A DNA stretch of 44,823 bases from Lentibacillus lipolyticus (GTDB lineage: Bacteria > Bacillota > Bacilli > Bacillales > Amphibacillaceae): positions 1 through 44,823 of the forward strand of contig SEIO01000023.1 in the NCBI GenBank assembly GCA_004145795.1. Reading direction: 5' to 3'. The position numbers were made by a program, and so were the translations under genes. This document shows positions 8,240-16,780 of the stretch, one piece after another. The notes under the pieces were generated by a model. That model was not told where the DNA came from, did no database searches, and saw only the letters and a list, made by a program, of their open reading frames with translations. Numbering within the stretch: the stretch's first letter is position 1; each line of letters begins with the position of its first letter.

Positions 8240-9415
8240 ATGCAAAGCTATGAGCAGTCGGAAATGTTAAAAAGACTTCCTGAACAGTTTTTTGCTAAGC
8301 TTGTGTCCAAAGCAGAAGCCTTAGTAAATGAAGGTCATGATGTGATCAACCTTGGTCAAGGGAATCCTGATTTACCTACGCCACCTCATATTGTGGAAGC
8401 GTTAAAACAGGCTGCATCCAATCCTGCGTTTCATAAATATTCACCGTTTCAAGGGCATCCATTTCTAAAAGAAGCCATCTCAGCATTTTATAAACGAGAA
8501 TATGATGTTGATATTGATCCCGACACGGAAGTAGCAATCCTTTTCGGTGCGAAAACTGGCCTAGTGGAACTGCACCAGTGTCTGCTAAATCCAGGAGACT
8601 TAGCATTATTACCAGATCCTGGTTATCCTGATTACATGTCTGGAGTTGCCTTAGCTAACGCGGAAACAGCGCTAATGCCTCTTCTTGAAGAGAATAACTT
8701 TTTACCGGATTATTCTAGAATAGATGAGAGCACGTTGGAACGAGCGAAGCTAATGTTTTTAAACTACCCAAATAACCCAACATCCGCAACAGCTACTAAA
8801 GGTTTTTTTGACGAAACCATTGAGCTAGCCAAACGACATAACATTTGTATTGCGCATGACTTTGCATATGGTGCACTGGGCTTTGATGGAGAAAAGCCTC
8901 CAAGCTTCTTGCAATCTGAAGGTGCCAAGGATGTCGGGGTTGAGTTTTACACCTTATCCAAAACATACAATATGGCTGGCTGGAGAGTAGCTTTTGCAGT
9001 AGGAAACCCGTCTGTAATAGAAAGTATTAATTTAATACAGGATCATTTGTATGTAAGTTTATTTGGTGGTATCCAACAAGCTGCAGCCGAAGCGCTAACA
9101 GGGGATCAAACAGCAGTACATGAACTAGTTAAAACGTATCAGGGAAGAAGAGATCGTTTTATCGGACGACTGAATGACATTGGTTGGAAAGTAGATCCCC
9201 CAAAAGGAACGTTTTTTGCTTGGCTACCCGTTCCCAAGGGATATACATCAGAGGAATTTGCTAATCTCCTCATTGAAAAAGCACACGTTGTAACCGCTCC
9301 TGGTCATGGATTTGGTCCACATGGAGAAGGGTATGTACGAGTGGGACTATTGGATAGTGAAGAGCGTTTGGAAGAGGCCGTCAATCGAATTGAGAAATTA
9401 AATCTGTTTAAATAA
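8240..9415 (+). CDS. mtnE: PLP-dependent class I aminotransferase, MtnE-like
   Basis: 391 aa, fold-type I aminotransferase closely resembling Bacillus MtnE/YkrV, which transaminates 4-methylthio-2-oxobutyrate to methionine at the end of the methionine salvage pathway. Seen: VINLGQGNPDLPTPPHIVEAL at the N-terminus, LFGAKTGLVELHQCLLNPGD, YPNNPTSATA, HDFAYGALGFDG (PLP-binding Asp/Tyr) and TLSKTYNMAGWRV with the Schiff-base lysine (about residue 239). GAGGAGTG precedes the ATG. No other mtn genes are adjacent and no SAM riboswitch is seen upstream, unlike the B. subtilis gene, so the true role could be another aromatic or methionine-related transamination. Confidence 0.8.
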   Translation: MQSYEQSEMLKRLPEQFFAKLVSKAEALVNEGHDVINLGQGNPDLPTPPHIVEALKQAASNPAFHKYSPFQGHPFLKEAISAFYKREYDVDIDPDTEVAILFGAKTGLVELHQCLLNPGDLALLPDPGYPDYMSGVALANAETALMPLLEENNFLPDYSRIDESTLERAKLMFLNYPNNPTSATATKGFFDETIELAKRHNICIAHDFAYGALGFDGEKPPSFLQSEGAKDVGVEFYTLSKTYNMAGWRVAFAVGNPSVIESINLIQDHLYVSLFGGIQQAAAEALTGDQTAVHELVKTYQGRRDRFIGRLNDIGWKVDPPKGTFFAWLPVPKGYTSEEFANLLIEKAHVVTAPGHGFGPHGEGYVRVGLLDSEERLEEAVNRIEKLNLFK

Positions 9416-9437
9416 AGAATAATATGTATCTCTAGAA

Positions 9438-9468
9438 AGGATGTCTGCCGGGCGTCCTGTTATTTTGA
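9438..9468 (+). terminator. weak terminator candidate after the aminotransferase gene
   Basis: GGATG/CGTCC (5 bp) around TCTGCCGGG is followed by TGTTATTTT. The stem is short, so confidence is low. Confidence 0.35.
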
Positions 9469-9599
9469 TAAAAATCACCCAACACCTTCAGCCGAATCAT
9501 TCTCACTGGGATAGTGCGTGTATGTGGTAAAATGGGAGTTGCGAGACAACCAAACACACCAGTTTGCGAGGTGCATTTCTGCTGGAGGCAGAATTGTTT

Positions 9600-9621
9600 A
9601 GGTGCCTGGCACTCTGACATG
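9600..9621 (+). repeat. REP-like repeat copy (GGTGCCTGGCAC)
   Basis: AGGTGCCTGGCACTCTGACAT is nearly identical to the copy at 8119 and ends at the ribosome site of the next gene. Confidence 0.6.
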
Positions 9622-9639
9622 GAGGAGGAGGGATGCTGG

Positions 9640-10089
9640 GTGATTTATAAGTATATGCTTATATTCTTGGGTGCAGCGGTGCCCTGGCTGGAAGTGATTG
9701 CGGTCGTTCCAGCAGGGATTGTGTGGGGGCTGACACCGTTTTTCGTCATGGTTGTGGCGTTTATTGGAAATATGCTCTCGGTGCTTGTGGTGATCTTCGG
9801 GTTTGATCAATTGAAACGCTGGTATGTCAGGAGGCGAGAAGCAAAAGGAAAACAATCCTCCAAAGGCAGCAGGCGAGCGGTGGCATTTTTCCAAAAGTAC
9901 GGTTTAGCCGGACTTGGGTTGCTGGGTCCATTGTTAATTGGGACCCATATTGCCGCCTTTATTGGTATGGCACTAGGTGCATCCAAACGGGCGATGAGCC
10001 TTTGGATAGGAGCCGGCATTGCTGTATGGGTTGCTGTTTTCGGGATCACAACCGCACTCGGCTTTGACTTTTTTACAACAAATATATAG
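9640..10089 (+). CDS. small multidrug export family membrane protein (PF06695-like)
   Basis: 149 aa with about four hydrophobic segments, matching the 'putative small multi-drug export' family by pattern: an early PWLEVIAVVPAGIVWGL, a basic loop RRREAKGK, then FFQKYGLAGLGLLGPLLIG and an AFIGMALGASKRAM stretch. Function is unproven in this family. GTG 9640 is preferred: GGAGGAGGAGGG lies 7 nt upstream, whereas ATG 9619 overlaps both the ribosome site and the REP-like repeat. It is a single gene between two REP-like copies. Confidence 0.7.
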   Translation: MIYKYMLIFLGAAVPWLEVIAVVPAGIVWGLTPFFVMVVAFIGNMLSVLVVIFGFDQLKRWYVRRREAKGKQSSKGSRRAVAFFQKYGLAGLGLLGPLLIGTHIAAFIGMALGASKRAMSLWIGAGIAVWVAVFGITTALGFDFFTTNI

Positions 10090-10110
10090 CGCTCGGCACT
10101 GCCGAATTGT

Positions 10111-10131
10111 GCAGGTGCCTGGCACTGGATC
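10111..10131 (+). repeat. REP-like repeat copy (GGTGCCTGGCAC)
   Basis: AGGTGCCTGGCACTGGATCAT is the third clear copy on the plus strand in 2 kb. A shorter TTAGGCACTGTG follows at about 10186. Confidence 0.55.
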
Positions 10132-10156
10132 ATGACGTAGTAGTAGCCCCGAATCC

Positions 10157-10185
10157 TTGACACGTTTCTTTAAATTCGGTATCGT
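10157..10185 (+). promoter_or_regulatory. putative sigma-A promoter of the BCCT gene
   Basis: TTGACA (10157-10162), a 17-nt spacer, then TATCGT (10180-10185). The predicted start site lies before the hairpin at 10212. Confidence 0.5.
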
Positions 10186-10211
10186 TAGGCACTGTGTTAT
10201 CCAAATCTTGA

Positions 10212-10268
10212 TGCTCACAAGTGTATGCTTGCTTAAAGGAAGGCATGCGCACGATGTGAGTTTTTTAA
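10212..10268 (+). terminator. terminator-like hairpin in the BCCT leader (possible attenuator)
   Basis: CTCACA...ATGC pairs with GCAT...TGTGAG and is followed by TTTTTTAATT, with AGGAGG just after it. It lies between the putative promoter and the start codon, so it could attenuate transcription; alternatively it is a boundary terminator. Confidence 0.6.
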
Positions 10269-10285
10269 TTAGGAGGAATTAATTT

Positions 10286-11821
10286 TTGACGAATTCAAGT
10301 AAGAGTAAGGATAGTCAAACAATTGACAAGACTGTTCTTTTTCTAAGTGGAGGAGCATTACTGGCATTTGTGGTTCTCGCTTTAGTTAGTAAGGGTATGG
10401 TGACAGACAGTGTGAATTATTTATTTAATCTGTCCGCGACTTATTTTGGACCCATTTATCAATTTCTTATGTTAGGAACATTTTTAATTGCTTTATATCT
10501 AGGGTATTCGAAATTTGGGAATATCCGCTTGGGGAAGCTGGAGAAACCCGAAATGAGCAATTTTAAGTGGATTTCAATCATTATGTGTACATTGCTGGCG
10601 GCAGGTGGTGTATTTTGGGCCGCTGCAGAGCCGTTAAGTCACTTTTTAACGGTGCCACCACATTTTCCTGGTATAGAGGCCGGTACGCCTGAGGCAGTGG
10701 CGCCTGCACTTGCTACCAGTTTCATTGACTGGGGCTTTCTTGCCTGGGCCATCCTTGGTACACTCGGTACGTTTGTTTTGATGTATGCCCATTATCATCG
10801 CGGAGCACCGCTGAAACCAAGAGCGTTGCTGTATCCGATTTTCGGTGACAAAATAATGCAGAAAAAAAGTGTGTTTGGTGCGATTGTAGACGTATTTTCA
10901 GTTCTCTCGGTAGCGGCTGGTACGATTGGGCCGATCGGCTTTCTTGGTTTGCAGGCTGGTTATGGACTAGACGCTTTGTTCGGCGTTCCAAATAATTTAA
11001 CGGTCCAAATCATCATTATTGCTGTTCTTGTCATCGCAGCTGCGATTTCTGCAGCTACCGGCATTCATAAAGGAATTCAGTTGATGAGCAGTTATAATGT
11101 GATTTTGTCTATTATTCTTGTTTTGGCTATTCTTGTACTTGGCCCGGCGATGTTTATTTTCAACTCGTATTTGGAGTCATTTGGTGTTTATGTTGAAAAC
11201 TTCATCACGATGAACACGTTCCGCAGTGATCTCAGCTGGCTTGGCGGATGGACAGTCTTTTTCTTTGCCTGGTTCCTGGGTTATGGGCCTATGATGGCTA
11301 TGTTCGTCAGCCGTATTTCCCGTGGACGTACCATTCGGGAGATTGTGACCGCCGTTGCAGTTATTGCACCTGTGGTTACGACATTCTGGTTTACCATCGT
11401 CGGCGGAACAGGTATTTTTAAGGAAATGGCGAATCCGGGCTCCGTATCCGGTCCCTTTAATGAGGGCGGCCAGCCAGCAGCGATGATTGCTATTGCACAA
11501 GAATTACCACTTGGCACGATTATTGGCTTTCTTCTGCTGGTGGCAACCATTATCTTCGTTCTGACAACGACCGATTCGATGGCGCTCACCATTTCGATGG
11601 CCATTTCCGGACATGGTGATCCATCCAGATGGTTGCGTGTTTTCTGGGCATTCCTCATGGGGCTTGTAGCAACTGTCCTGATATCCATTGGTGAATCCAG
11701 TATCAATGCGCTGCAATCCTTTATTGTGGTGACAGCCGTTCCTGTATCCTTACTGATGCTGACCACATTTTGGACCGCCCCTCGTGTCTGTCGGACGCTT
11801 TTCAATGAACAGGAATTATAG
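10286..11821 (+). CDS. BCCT family transporter (betaine/carnitine/choline type)
   Basis: 511 aa, about 12 membrane spans. Family marks are AAGGVFWAAAEPLSHF (about 112-127), SVAAGTIGPIGFLGLQ (about 210), and the block ending VSRISRGRTIREI (about 340). In the usual signature this block holds a Trp box (form WAWWxxWxPFVG); here it reads FFFAWFLGYGPMMAMF, so three of four tryptophans are Phe or Tyr. The fold is kept but the substrate may differ from betaine. Start is TTG 10286, 7 nt after AGGAGGAATT; no ATG is available. Known members are Na+- or H+-coupled uptake systems for osmolytes. It lies next to, and converges on, the LysR gene of the methylcitrate operon. Confidence 0.82.
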   Translation: MTNSSKSKDSQTIDKTVLFLSGGALLAFVVLALVSKGMVTDSVNYLFNLSATYFGPIYQFLMLGTFLIALYLGYSKFGNIRLGKLEKPEMSNFKWISIIMCTLLAAGGVFWAAAEPLSHFLTVPPHFPGIEAGTPEAVAPALATSFIDWGFLAWAILGTLGTFVLMYAHYHRGAPLKPRALLYPIFGDKIMQKKSVFGAIVDVFSVLSVAAGTIGPIGFLGLQAGYGLDALFGVPNNLTVQIIIIAVLVIAAAISAATGIHKGIQLMSSYNVILSIILVLAILVLGPAMFIFNSYLESFGVYVENFITMNTFRSDLSWLGGWTVFFFAWFLGYGPMMAMFVSRISRGRTIREIVTAVAVIAPVVTTFWFTIVGGTGIFKEMANPGSVSGPFNEGGQPAAMIAIAQELPLGTIIGFLLLVATIIFVLTTTDSMALTISMAISGHGDPSRWLRVFWAFLMGLVATVLISIGESSINALQSFIVVTAVPVSLLMLTTFWTAPRVCRTLFNEQEL

Positions 11822-11847
11822 AGCGTGCTGGGTATACAATAGAATGC

Positions 11848-11890
11848 ACCTTGCGACCTGGAATACCAGTTTGCAAGGTGCACTTTTATA
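11848..11890 (+). terminator. Rho-independent terminator of the BCCT gene
   Basis: TGCACCTTGC pairs with GCAAGGTGCA and is followed by CTTTTATATTTT. A partial relative (TTGCGAGGTGCATTTCTG) lies at about 9564. Confidence 0.8.
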
Positions 11891-11921
11891 TTTTAACTGC
11901 TAATCTCATTCCCAAAATTGC

Positions 11922-12791
11922 CTACAGCGCCTTCACATCCAACGTCCGGATAAAATGAACAAATGCATGGACGAGATTCATCTGCAGCGAATCCTCATGA
12001 TAGTACATCCACGTCTTGCGGGTGATGACCTCACCTGAGGCGAAGTATAACGGTTTGGTCACAATTTCGGGATGTGGCCGCACGACAAGGTTGGCCAGAA
12101 TGGCATAACCCAGGCCGTTGACGATCATTTCTTTGCATGTTTCCACTTGGTTAACTTGAATGTTGATATTGGGATGCTGCTTATAGTTGCTGTACCACCA
12201 GCTGTCAACGATTTCCCGCATTTTTTCGTCGGTATTATAATCAATCCGGGGCAAACCGGGAAGTGCGTCCCACGTGAATTCCCAAGGGGACGCAACACAC
12301 ATTTCCTCTTCGTAAAGCAGCTCTTTATGATCTTTCCAGCTATAATCCCCTTTGATAAAACTGATGTGGACATCGTGATTCAGGATCCGCCGGTACATTT
12401 CACTGCTCCAGCCGGTTACGACCTGAAACTCGACATTGGGATATTTTTGTTTGAACAGGCGCAGTAATTTAGGCATTTTATTGAGGGCAAAAAAGTTGGA
12501 GACGCCCACTCGTAATGTACCGGCGACTTGTTCTTTCATGTTGTTCAGCTTTTCCTCAATTTTTAACTGTTCATGAAGCATTTGTCGGGCATGGCGGGCA
12601 AGCACTTCCCCTTCAGGTGTGAACGTAATTCCCCTTTGTTTTCGGATGATCAGGCTAACCCCATAATATTCCTCAAGGCTTCTGATTCGTGACGTCAGTG
12701 TCGGTTGTGATAGAAAAAGACGTCTTGCCGCTTGTGTGATGTTCTCTGTCGTATATAAGACATCCAGCATTTGCCAATCTTGATATTTCAT
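11922..12791 (-). CDS. LysR family transcriptional regulator, divergent from the methylcitrate operon
   Basis: 289 aa with an N-terminal LysR winged helix (ITQAARRLFLSQPTLTSRIR, residues 19-38) and a substrate-binding effector domain from about residue 90 (GTLRVGVSNFFALNKMP). AAGGGGAT precedes the ATG. It is transcribed away from prpC over a 185-bp AT-rich spacer containing inverted repeats, the standard layout for a LysR regulator of its neighbour. The likely effector is a methylcitrate-cycle intermediate or citrate-like compound (inference). It resembles but does not obviously equal CcpC. Confidence 0.85.
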   Translation of the reverse strand: MKYQDWQMLDVLYTTENITQAARRLFLSQPTLTSRIRSLEEYYGVSLIIRKQRGITFTPEGEVLARHARQMLHEQLKIEEKLNNMKEQVAGTLRVGVSNFFALNKMPKLLRLFKQKYPNVEFQVVTGWSSEMYRRILNHDVHISFIKGDYSWKDHKELLYEEEMCVASPWEFTWDALPGLPRIDYNTDEKMREIVDSWWYSNYKQHPNINIQVNQVETCKEMIVNGLGYAILANLVVRPHPEIVTKPLYFASGEVITRKTWMYYHEDSLQMNLVHAFVHFIRTLDVKAL

Positions 12792-12842
12792 GAAAGGCTA
12801 TCCCCTTTAAGATTGTTCTGTCATTGAAAAAAATTATGTCTG

Positions 12843-12898
12843 ATAATTAAAATTATATATTTTTCTAATTACTATTTCAACTATATAATAGAATTATA
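12843..12898. promoter_or_regulatory. prp operon promoter region with two inverted repeats
   Basis: ATAATT-AA-AATTAT (12843-12856) and TATAAT-AGA-ATTATA (12884-12898) are both perfect inverted repeats. The second contains a consensus -10 box (TATAAT, 12884-12889), while the matching -35 position (about TTTTCT) is poor, as expected for an activator-dependent promoter. LysR binding here is an inference. Confidence 0.55.
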
Positions 12899-12976
12899 GG
12901 TAGATAAGCAGTGTGAATGTCTTTTTAATGTTTTCCATGAAAGGGATTTCAATTAGGATGGATGAGGAGGTTCATG

Positions 12977-14086
12977 ATGCAAACTGAAAATACGTTTGTG
13001 CCGGGTCTGGAAGGTGTTATTGCGTCTGAGACGGGGATTTCACTTCTGGATACGGAACAGGAAAAGATCGTGATCAGGGGTTATGATTTGATTGATTTAT
13101 CAACACAGAAAACGTATGCAGATCTCGTTTATTTATTATTGGAGGGAACATTGCCGTCAGATGCCGAACGGCAGGCGGTTGAGGAAAAATTGAAAGCCAA
13201 TTATCAGGTTCCTGCCACTGTCATGGATATTCTTAAGCTTTTGCCAAAAGAAACACACCCAATGGACGGCCAGCGGACAGCTATATCCGCCGTGGCTGGC
13301 TACGATCAGGCACTTGATGACCGGTCACTGGAGACGAATAAACGCCGGGCGTATGAAATTTTGGGGCAGCTCCCGGCCATTACCGTGAACAGTTACCGGA
13401 TTTTGAATGATAAGGAACCGGTTAATCCGGATCCGACGCTGCCATACAGCGCCAATTTTCTGTACATGATTACGGGGGAAAAACCAACGGAACTGCAAGC
13501 GGAAATATTTGATCGTTCTCTCTTGTTATATAGTGAACACGAGATGCCGAATTCAACATTTACATCAAGGGTGATTGCCTCAACACATTCGGATATGTAT
13601 GGAGCGTTGTCGGGTGCTGTTGCGTCGTTAAAAGGGAATTTGCATGGCGGTGCCAATGAGGCAGTTATGTACATGCTGAATGAAGCGAACTCAGCTGATG
13701 CGTTTGAAAACATATTGAAAGAAAAACTCTTGCACAAAGAAAAGATCATGGGCTTTGGACACCGTGTCTATATGAAAAAAATGGACCCACGGGCTGCGAT
13801 GATGAAAGAATCGTTGAAACAGTTATGTGATTTGAAAGGGGATTCACTCCTGCTGGACATGTGTGAAGCAGGGGAGAAGCTCATGGCACAGGAAAAAGGG
13901 CTGTACCCGAATCTCGACTACTATGCCGCACCGGTTTATTGGATGCTTGGGATTCCAATACCGCTGTATACGCCAATCTTTTTCAGTTCCAGAACGGCGG
14001 GGTTGTGTGCTCACATTATTGAACAGCATGCCAATAACCGTCTGTTCCGGCCAAGAGTGAAGTATACCGGCGAACGGTATTTCTAA
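12977..14086 (+). CDS. prpC: 2-methylcitrate synthase / citrate synthase family (MmgD/PrpC-like)
   Basis: 369 aa, the size of bacterial type II short citrate synthases. Catalytic marks: HSDMYGALSGAVASLKGNLHGGANEAVM (first catalytic histidines; pieces at about 200-225), KIMGFGHRVYMKKMDPRA (about 258-275) and PNLDYYAAPVYW (late Asp). It condenses propionyl-CoA with oxaloacetate to 2-methylcitrate, as implied by the prpD and prpB genes that follow. TGAGGAGG precedes two adjacent ATG codons (12974, 12977); the second has better spacing. The ATG at 12962 overlaps the ribosome site. Confidence 0.88.
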   Translation: MQTENTFVPGLEGVIASETGISLLDTEQEKIVIRGYDLIDLSTQKTYADLVYLLLEGTLPSDAERQAVEEKLKANYQVPATVMDILKLLPKETHPMDGQRTAISAVAGYDQALDDRSLETNKRRAYEILGQLPAITVNSYRILNDKEPVNPDPTLPYSANFLYMITGEKPTELQAEIFDRSLLLYSEHEMPNSTFTSRVIASTHSDMYGALSGAVASLKGNLHGGANEAVMYMLNEANSADAFENILKEKLLHKEKIMGFGHRVYMKKMDPRAAMMKESLKQLCDLKGDSLLLDMCEAGEKLMAQEKGLYPNLDYYAAPVYWMLGIPIPLYTPIFFSSRTAGLCAHIIEQHANNRLFRPRVKYTGERYF

Positions 14087-14138
14087 GTGTGTGAATGTTA
14101 CTAGATCACGAATAAGATGACAAAGCCTTGGCAACTAT

Positions 14139-14165
14139 CTCGCATCTGACAATCGGATGCGAGAT
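14139..14165 (+). other. intercistronic hairpin prpC-prpD
   Basis: TCTCGCATC pairs perfectly with GATGCGAGA around a 9-nt loop. There is no T run, so it is more likely an mRNA stability or processing element than a terminator. Confidence 0.6.
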
Positions 14166-14193
14166 TCGCCTGGCTGAGAAGGAAAGGATGTTG

Positions 14194-15630
14194 ATGATGG
14201 TTCAATTGGAAAAGCAAAAGACGGCGGATACCATTTTAGAGGAAATTGCCGATTATGTGTTAAATAAAGAGATTACGAGCGAGGAGGCCTTTACAACCGC
14301 CCATTACGTACTGCTTGATACACTGGGATGCGGGATTCTGGCTCTGAACTACCCGGAATGCACGAAGCTCCTCGGTCCGATTGTGCCGGGCACGGCAGTT
14401 CCAAATGGGGCCCGTGTACCCGGGACATCTCATGTGCTTGACCCGGTACAGGGCGCGTTCAATATCGGGGCGATGATTCGCTGGCTTGACTATAACGATA
14501 CATGGCTTGCCGCTGAATGGGGCCATCCATCTGATAATCTTGGCGGAATTCTGGCAGTTGCGGATTATGTCAGCCAGGAACGTCTTGCCATTGGCCAGGA
14601 GCCAATCAAGGTAGAGGAAGTATTAGAAATGATGATTAAAGCTCACGAAATCCAGGGAATTCTGGCTCTGGAAAACAGTCTGAATCGTGTCGGGCTTGAT
14701 CATGTGTTATATGTCAAAGTAGCCACAACAGCTGTGGTGACAAAAATGCTTGGCGGCGGACGTGAGGAAATCATGAATGCACTGTCCAACGCTTGGATTG
14801 ATAATTCGAGTTTAAGGACGTACCGGCATGCCCCGAACACCGGCTCCAGGAAATCATGGGCTGCCGGTGATGCTACGAGCAGAGGGGTTCGTCTCGCCAT
14901 GATGGCCGTTCATGGGGAAATGGGCTACGAAACGCCTTTAAGCGCACCAGGCTGGGGCTTTCAAGATGTATTGTTTAATAAGCAGGATCTTGTGCTCAGT
15001 CAGCCGCTTGATAGTTATGTCATGGAAAATGTATTATTTAAAGTATCGTACCCGGCCGAATTCCATGCGCAGACAGCTGCCGAGGCTGCCGTACAGCTGC
15101 ATCCGGAAGTGAAGCATCGCTTGGATGAGATTGATCAGATCACGATTACGACCCATGAATCTGCCATCCGGATAATCGATAAAAAAGGACCGCTCTATAA
15201 CCCAGCAGACCGGGATCATTGTATCCAGTACATCACAGCAATCGGACTTTTAAAAGGGGGCATCACGGCAGAGGACTATGAAGATGAAGCGGCCGCTGAT
15301 CCGCTAATTGACCAATTGCGTGATAAAATGGTGCTGCAGGAAAATGAAGCTTACACGAAAGATTATCTTGATCCGAATAAACGCTCCATCGCGAATGCGG
15401 TTCAAGTTCATTTTAAAGACGGAACTTCGACTGAAAATGTCGATTGTGAATACCCATTGGGCCACCGGTTCCGCCGGCAGGAAGCGATGCCGCAATTACG
15501 GAGTAAATATAGGAATAATCTGGCCACGAAATATACGAAAAAGCAATCAGCGATGATAGAAGACGTCAGTTACGACTACCAAAAGCTAGCAGCGATGAAT
15601 GTGAATGAGTTTGTATCGTTGTTTGTCTGA
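14194..15630 (+). CDS. prpD: 2-methylcitrate dehydratase, MmgE/PrpD family
   Basis: About 478 aa, MmgE/PrpD family throughout. Seen: an N-terminal [48 protein letters not shown] (the conserved DxND and HPSDN region, about residue 96-115), [14 protein letters not shown] and [13 protein letters not shown] (about 280). It dehydrates 2-methylcitrate to 2-methyl-cis-aconitate in the cytoplasm. AAGGAAAGG precedes ATGs at 14188, 14194 and 14197; 14194 has the best spacing. Second gene of the operon, preceded by a hairpin. Confidence 0.9.
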   Translation: MMVQLEKQKTADTILEEIADYVLNKEITSEEAFTTAHYVLLDTLGCGILALNYPECTKLLGPIVPGTAVPNGARVPGTSHVLDPVQGAFNIGAMIRWLDYNDTWLAAEWGHPSDNLGGILAVADYVSQERLAIGQEPIKVEEVLEMMIKAHEIQGILALENSLNRVGLDHVLYVKVATTAVVTKMLGGGREEIMNALSNAWIDNSSLRTYRHAPNTGSRKSWAAGDATSRGVRLAMMAVHGEMGYETPLSAPGWGFQDVLFNKQDLVLSQPLDSYVMENVLFKVSYPAEFHAQTAAEAAVQLHPEVKHRLDEIDQITITTHESAIRIIDKKGPLYNPADRDHCIQYITAIGLLKGGITAEDYEDEAAADPLIDQLRDKMVLQENEAYTKDYLDPNKRSIANAVQVHFKDGTSTENVDCEYPLGHRFRRQEAMPQLRSKYRNNLATKYTKKQSAMIEDVSYDYQKLAAMNVNEFVSLFV

Positions 15631-15656
15631 AATAGTGAAAATGAAAAATATTGACG

Positions 15657-15688
15657 GGGCCGAGTGAATTTGTCGCTCACGGCCTCGG
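15657..15688 (+). other. intercistronic hairpin prpD-prpB
   Basis: GGCCGAGTGA pairs with TCGCTC-AC-GGCC (10 bp, two-base bulge, one wobble) around ATTTG. No T run follows. It sits just before the prpB ribosome site. Confidence 0.5.
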
Positions 15689-15735
15689 GGGCATTTCGGC
15701 ATATGAATTGTCCGAATCAAAGGAGGACGTTAAGA

Positions 15736-16641
15736 ATGGCTTGGATTGTTGATCAGTCATCAACACAGGAAGAATTAGCAAATCAGTTTAAGGAATTGAT
15801 CAAACAGGAAGATATTCTGCAAATCCCCGGTGCTCATGATGCCATGGCAGCACTGGTTGCCAAAAAGACCGGTTTTTCATCTTTATACTTGTCAGGTGGT
15901 GCCTACACAGCTAGTCTCGGACTGCCCGATCTTGGAATGGTGACCTCCACCGAAATGGCCGAACGTGCTAAAGAATTGGTACGGGCTGCCAATCTTCCGG
16001 TGCTTGTCGATATTGATACTGGATTTGGCGGCGTGCTGAATGTTGCACGCACAGCTGCCGAAATGGTTGAGGCAAAAGTAGCGGCTGTTCAGATCGAGGA
16101 TCAGCAGCTTCCGAAAAAGTGTGGGCATTTGAATGGGAAACAGCTCGTTACGAAAGAAGAACTTGCCCAGAAAATTAAGGCGATCAAAAAAGTGGCACCA
16201 TCCTTGGTCGTTGTGGCACGTACTGATGCGAAAGCCATTGAAGGGATGGATGCAGCAATTGAACGGGCCCAGTTTTATGTGGAGGCTGGCGCTGATACAA
16301 TCTTCCCGGAAGCATTGCAGACGGAAGAGGAGTTTCGTTTATTTGCAGAAAAGCTCGATGCTCCGCTGCTTGCCAATATGACGGAATTCGGCAAGACGCC
16401 TTATTTTACTGCACAGGAGTTTCAGGATATGGGATTTAGTATGGTGATTTATCCCGTAACATCCTTAAGAGTTGCTGCGAAGGCCTATGAACGGATATTC
16501 CAGCTCATTATGGAAGAAGGCACCCAAAAAGACGGTCTCTCGGATATGCAGACACGCCAGGAGTTGTATGACATTAACTCCTTGGCTGATTTTGAAGCAT
16601 TGGATGGAAACATTGCCAAGACCGTATTGAATGAGGAATGA
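15736..16641 (+). CDS. prpB: methylisocitrate lyase
   Basis: 301 aa, isocitrate lyase/PEP mutase family. It cleaves 2-methylisocitrate to pyruvate and succinate, closing the methylcitrate cycle. Seen: IPGAHDAMAALVAKKTGFSS (about 34-53), LYLSGGAYTAS, DIDTGFGG (metal-binding Asp), VQIEDQQLPKKCGHLNGK with the KKCGH active-site signature (about residue 120-135), and FPEALQTEEEF. AAGGAGG (15720-15726) fixes the start at ATG 15736; the frame runs upstream through the intercistronic hairpin but that part is not family sequence. Last gene of the operon. Confidence 0.93.
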   Translation: MAWIVDQSSTQEELANQFKELIKQEDILQIPGAHDAMAALVAKKTGFSSLYLSGGAYTASLGLPDLGMVTSTEMAERAKELVRAANLPVLVDIDTGFGGVLNVARTAAEMVEAKVAAVQIEDQQLPKKCGHLNGKQLVTKEELAQKIKAIKKVAPSLVVVARTDAKAIEGMDAAIERAQFYVEAGADTIFPEALQTEEEFRLFAEKLDAPLLANMTEFGKTPYFTAQEFQDMGFSMVIYPVTSLRVAAKAYERIFQLIMEEGTQKDGLSDMQTRQELYDINSLADFEALDGNIAKTVLNEE

Positions 16642-16742
16642 CAGGGGAGTTGAATTATTAAAAACCCCCCTGCTGTCGCTGTGATTATCCATCGTCAAAG
16701 GTTAAAAAGAAAGCCTGTCCTTCATTAAATCGTTTGCAGGGT

Positions 16743-16780
16743 ACCCCAAAAGCTAGAGTGAATCTAGTTTTTGGGGTGTT
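16743..16780 (+). terminator. Rho-independent terminator of the prp operon
   Basis: ACCCCAAAA-CTAGA pairs with TCTAG-TTTTTGGGGT around GTGAA and is followed by GTTTATTTAT. It lies about 100 nt after prpB. Confidence 0.8.
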
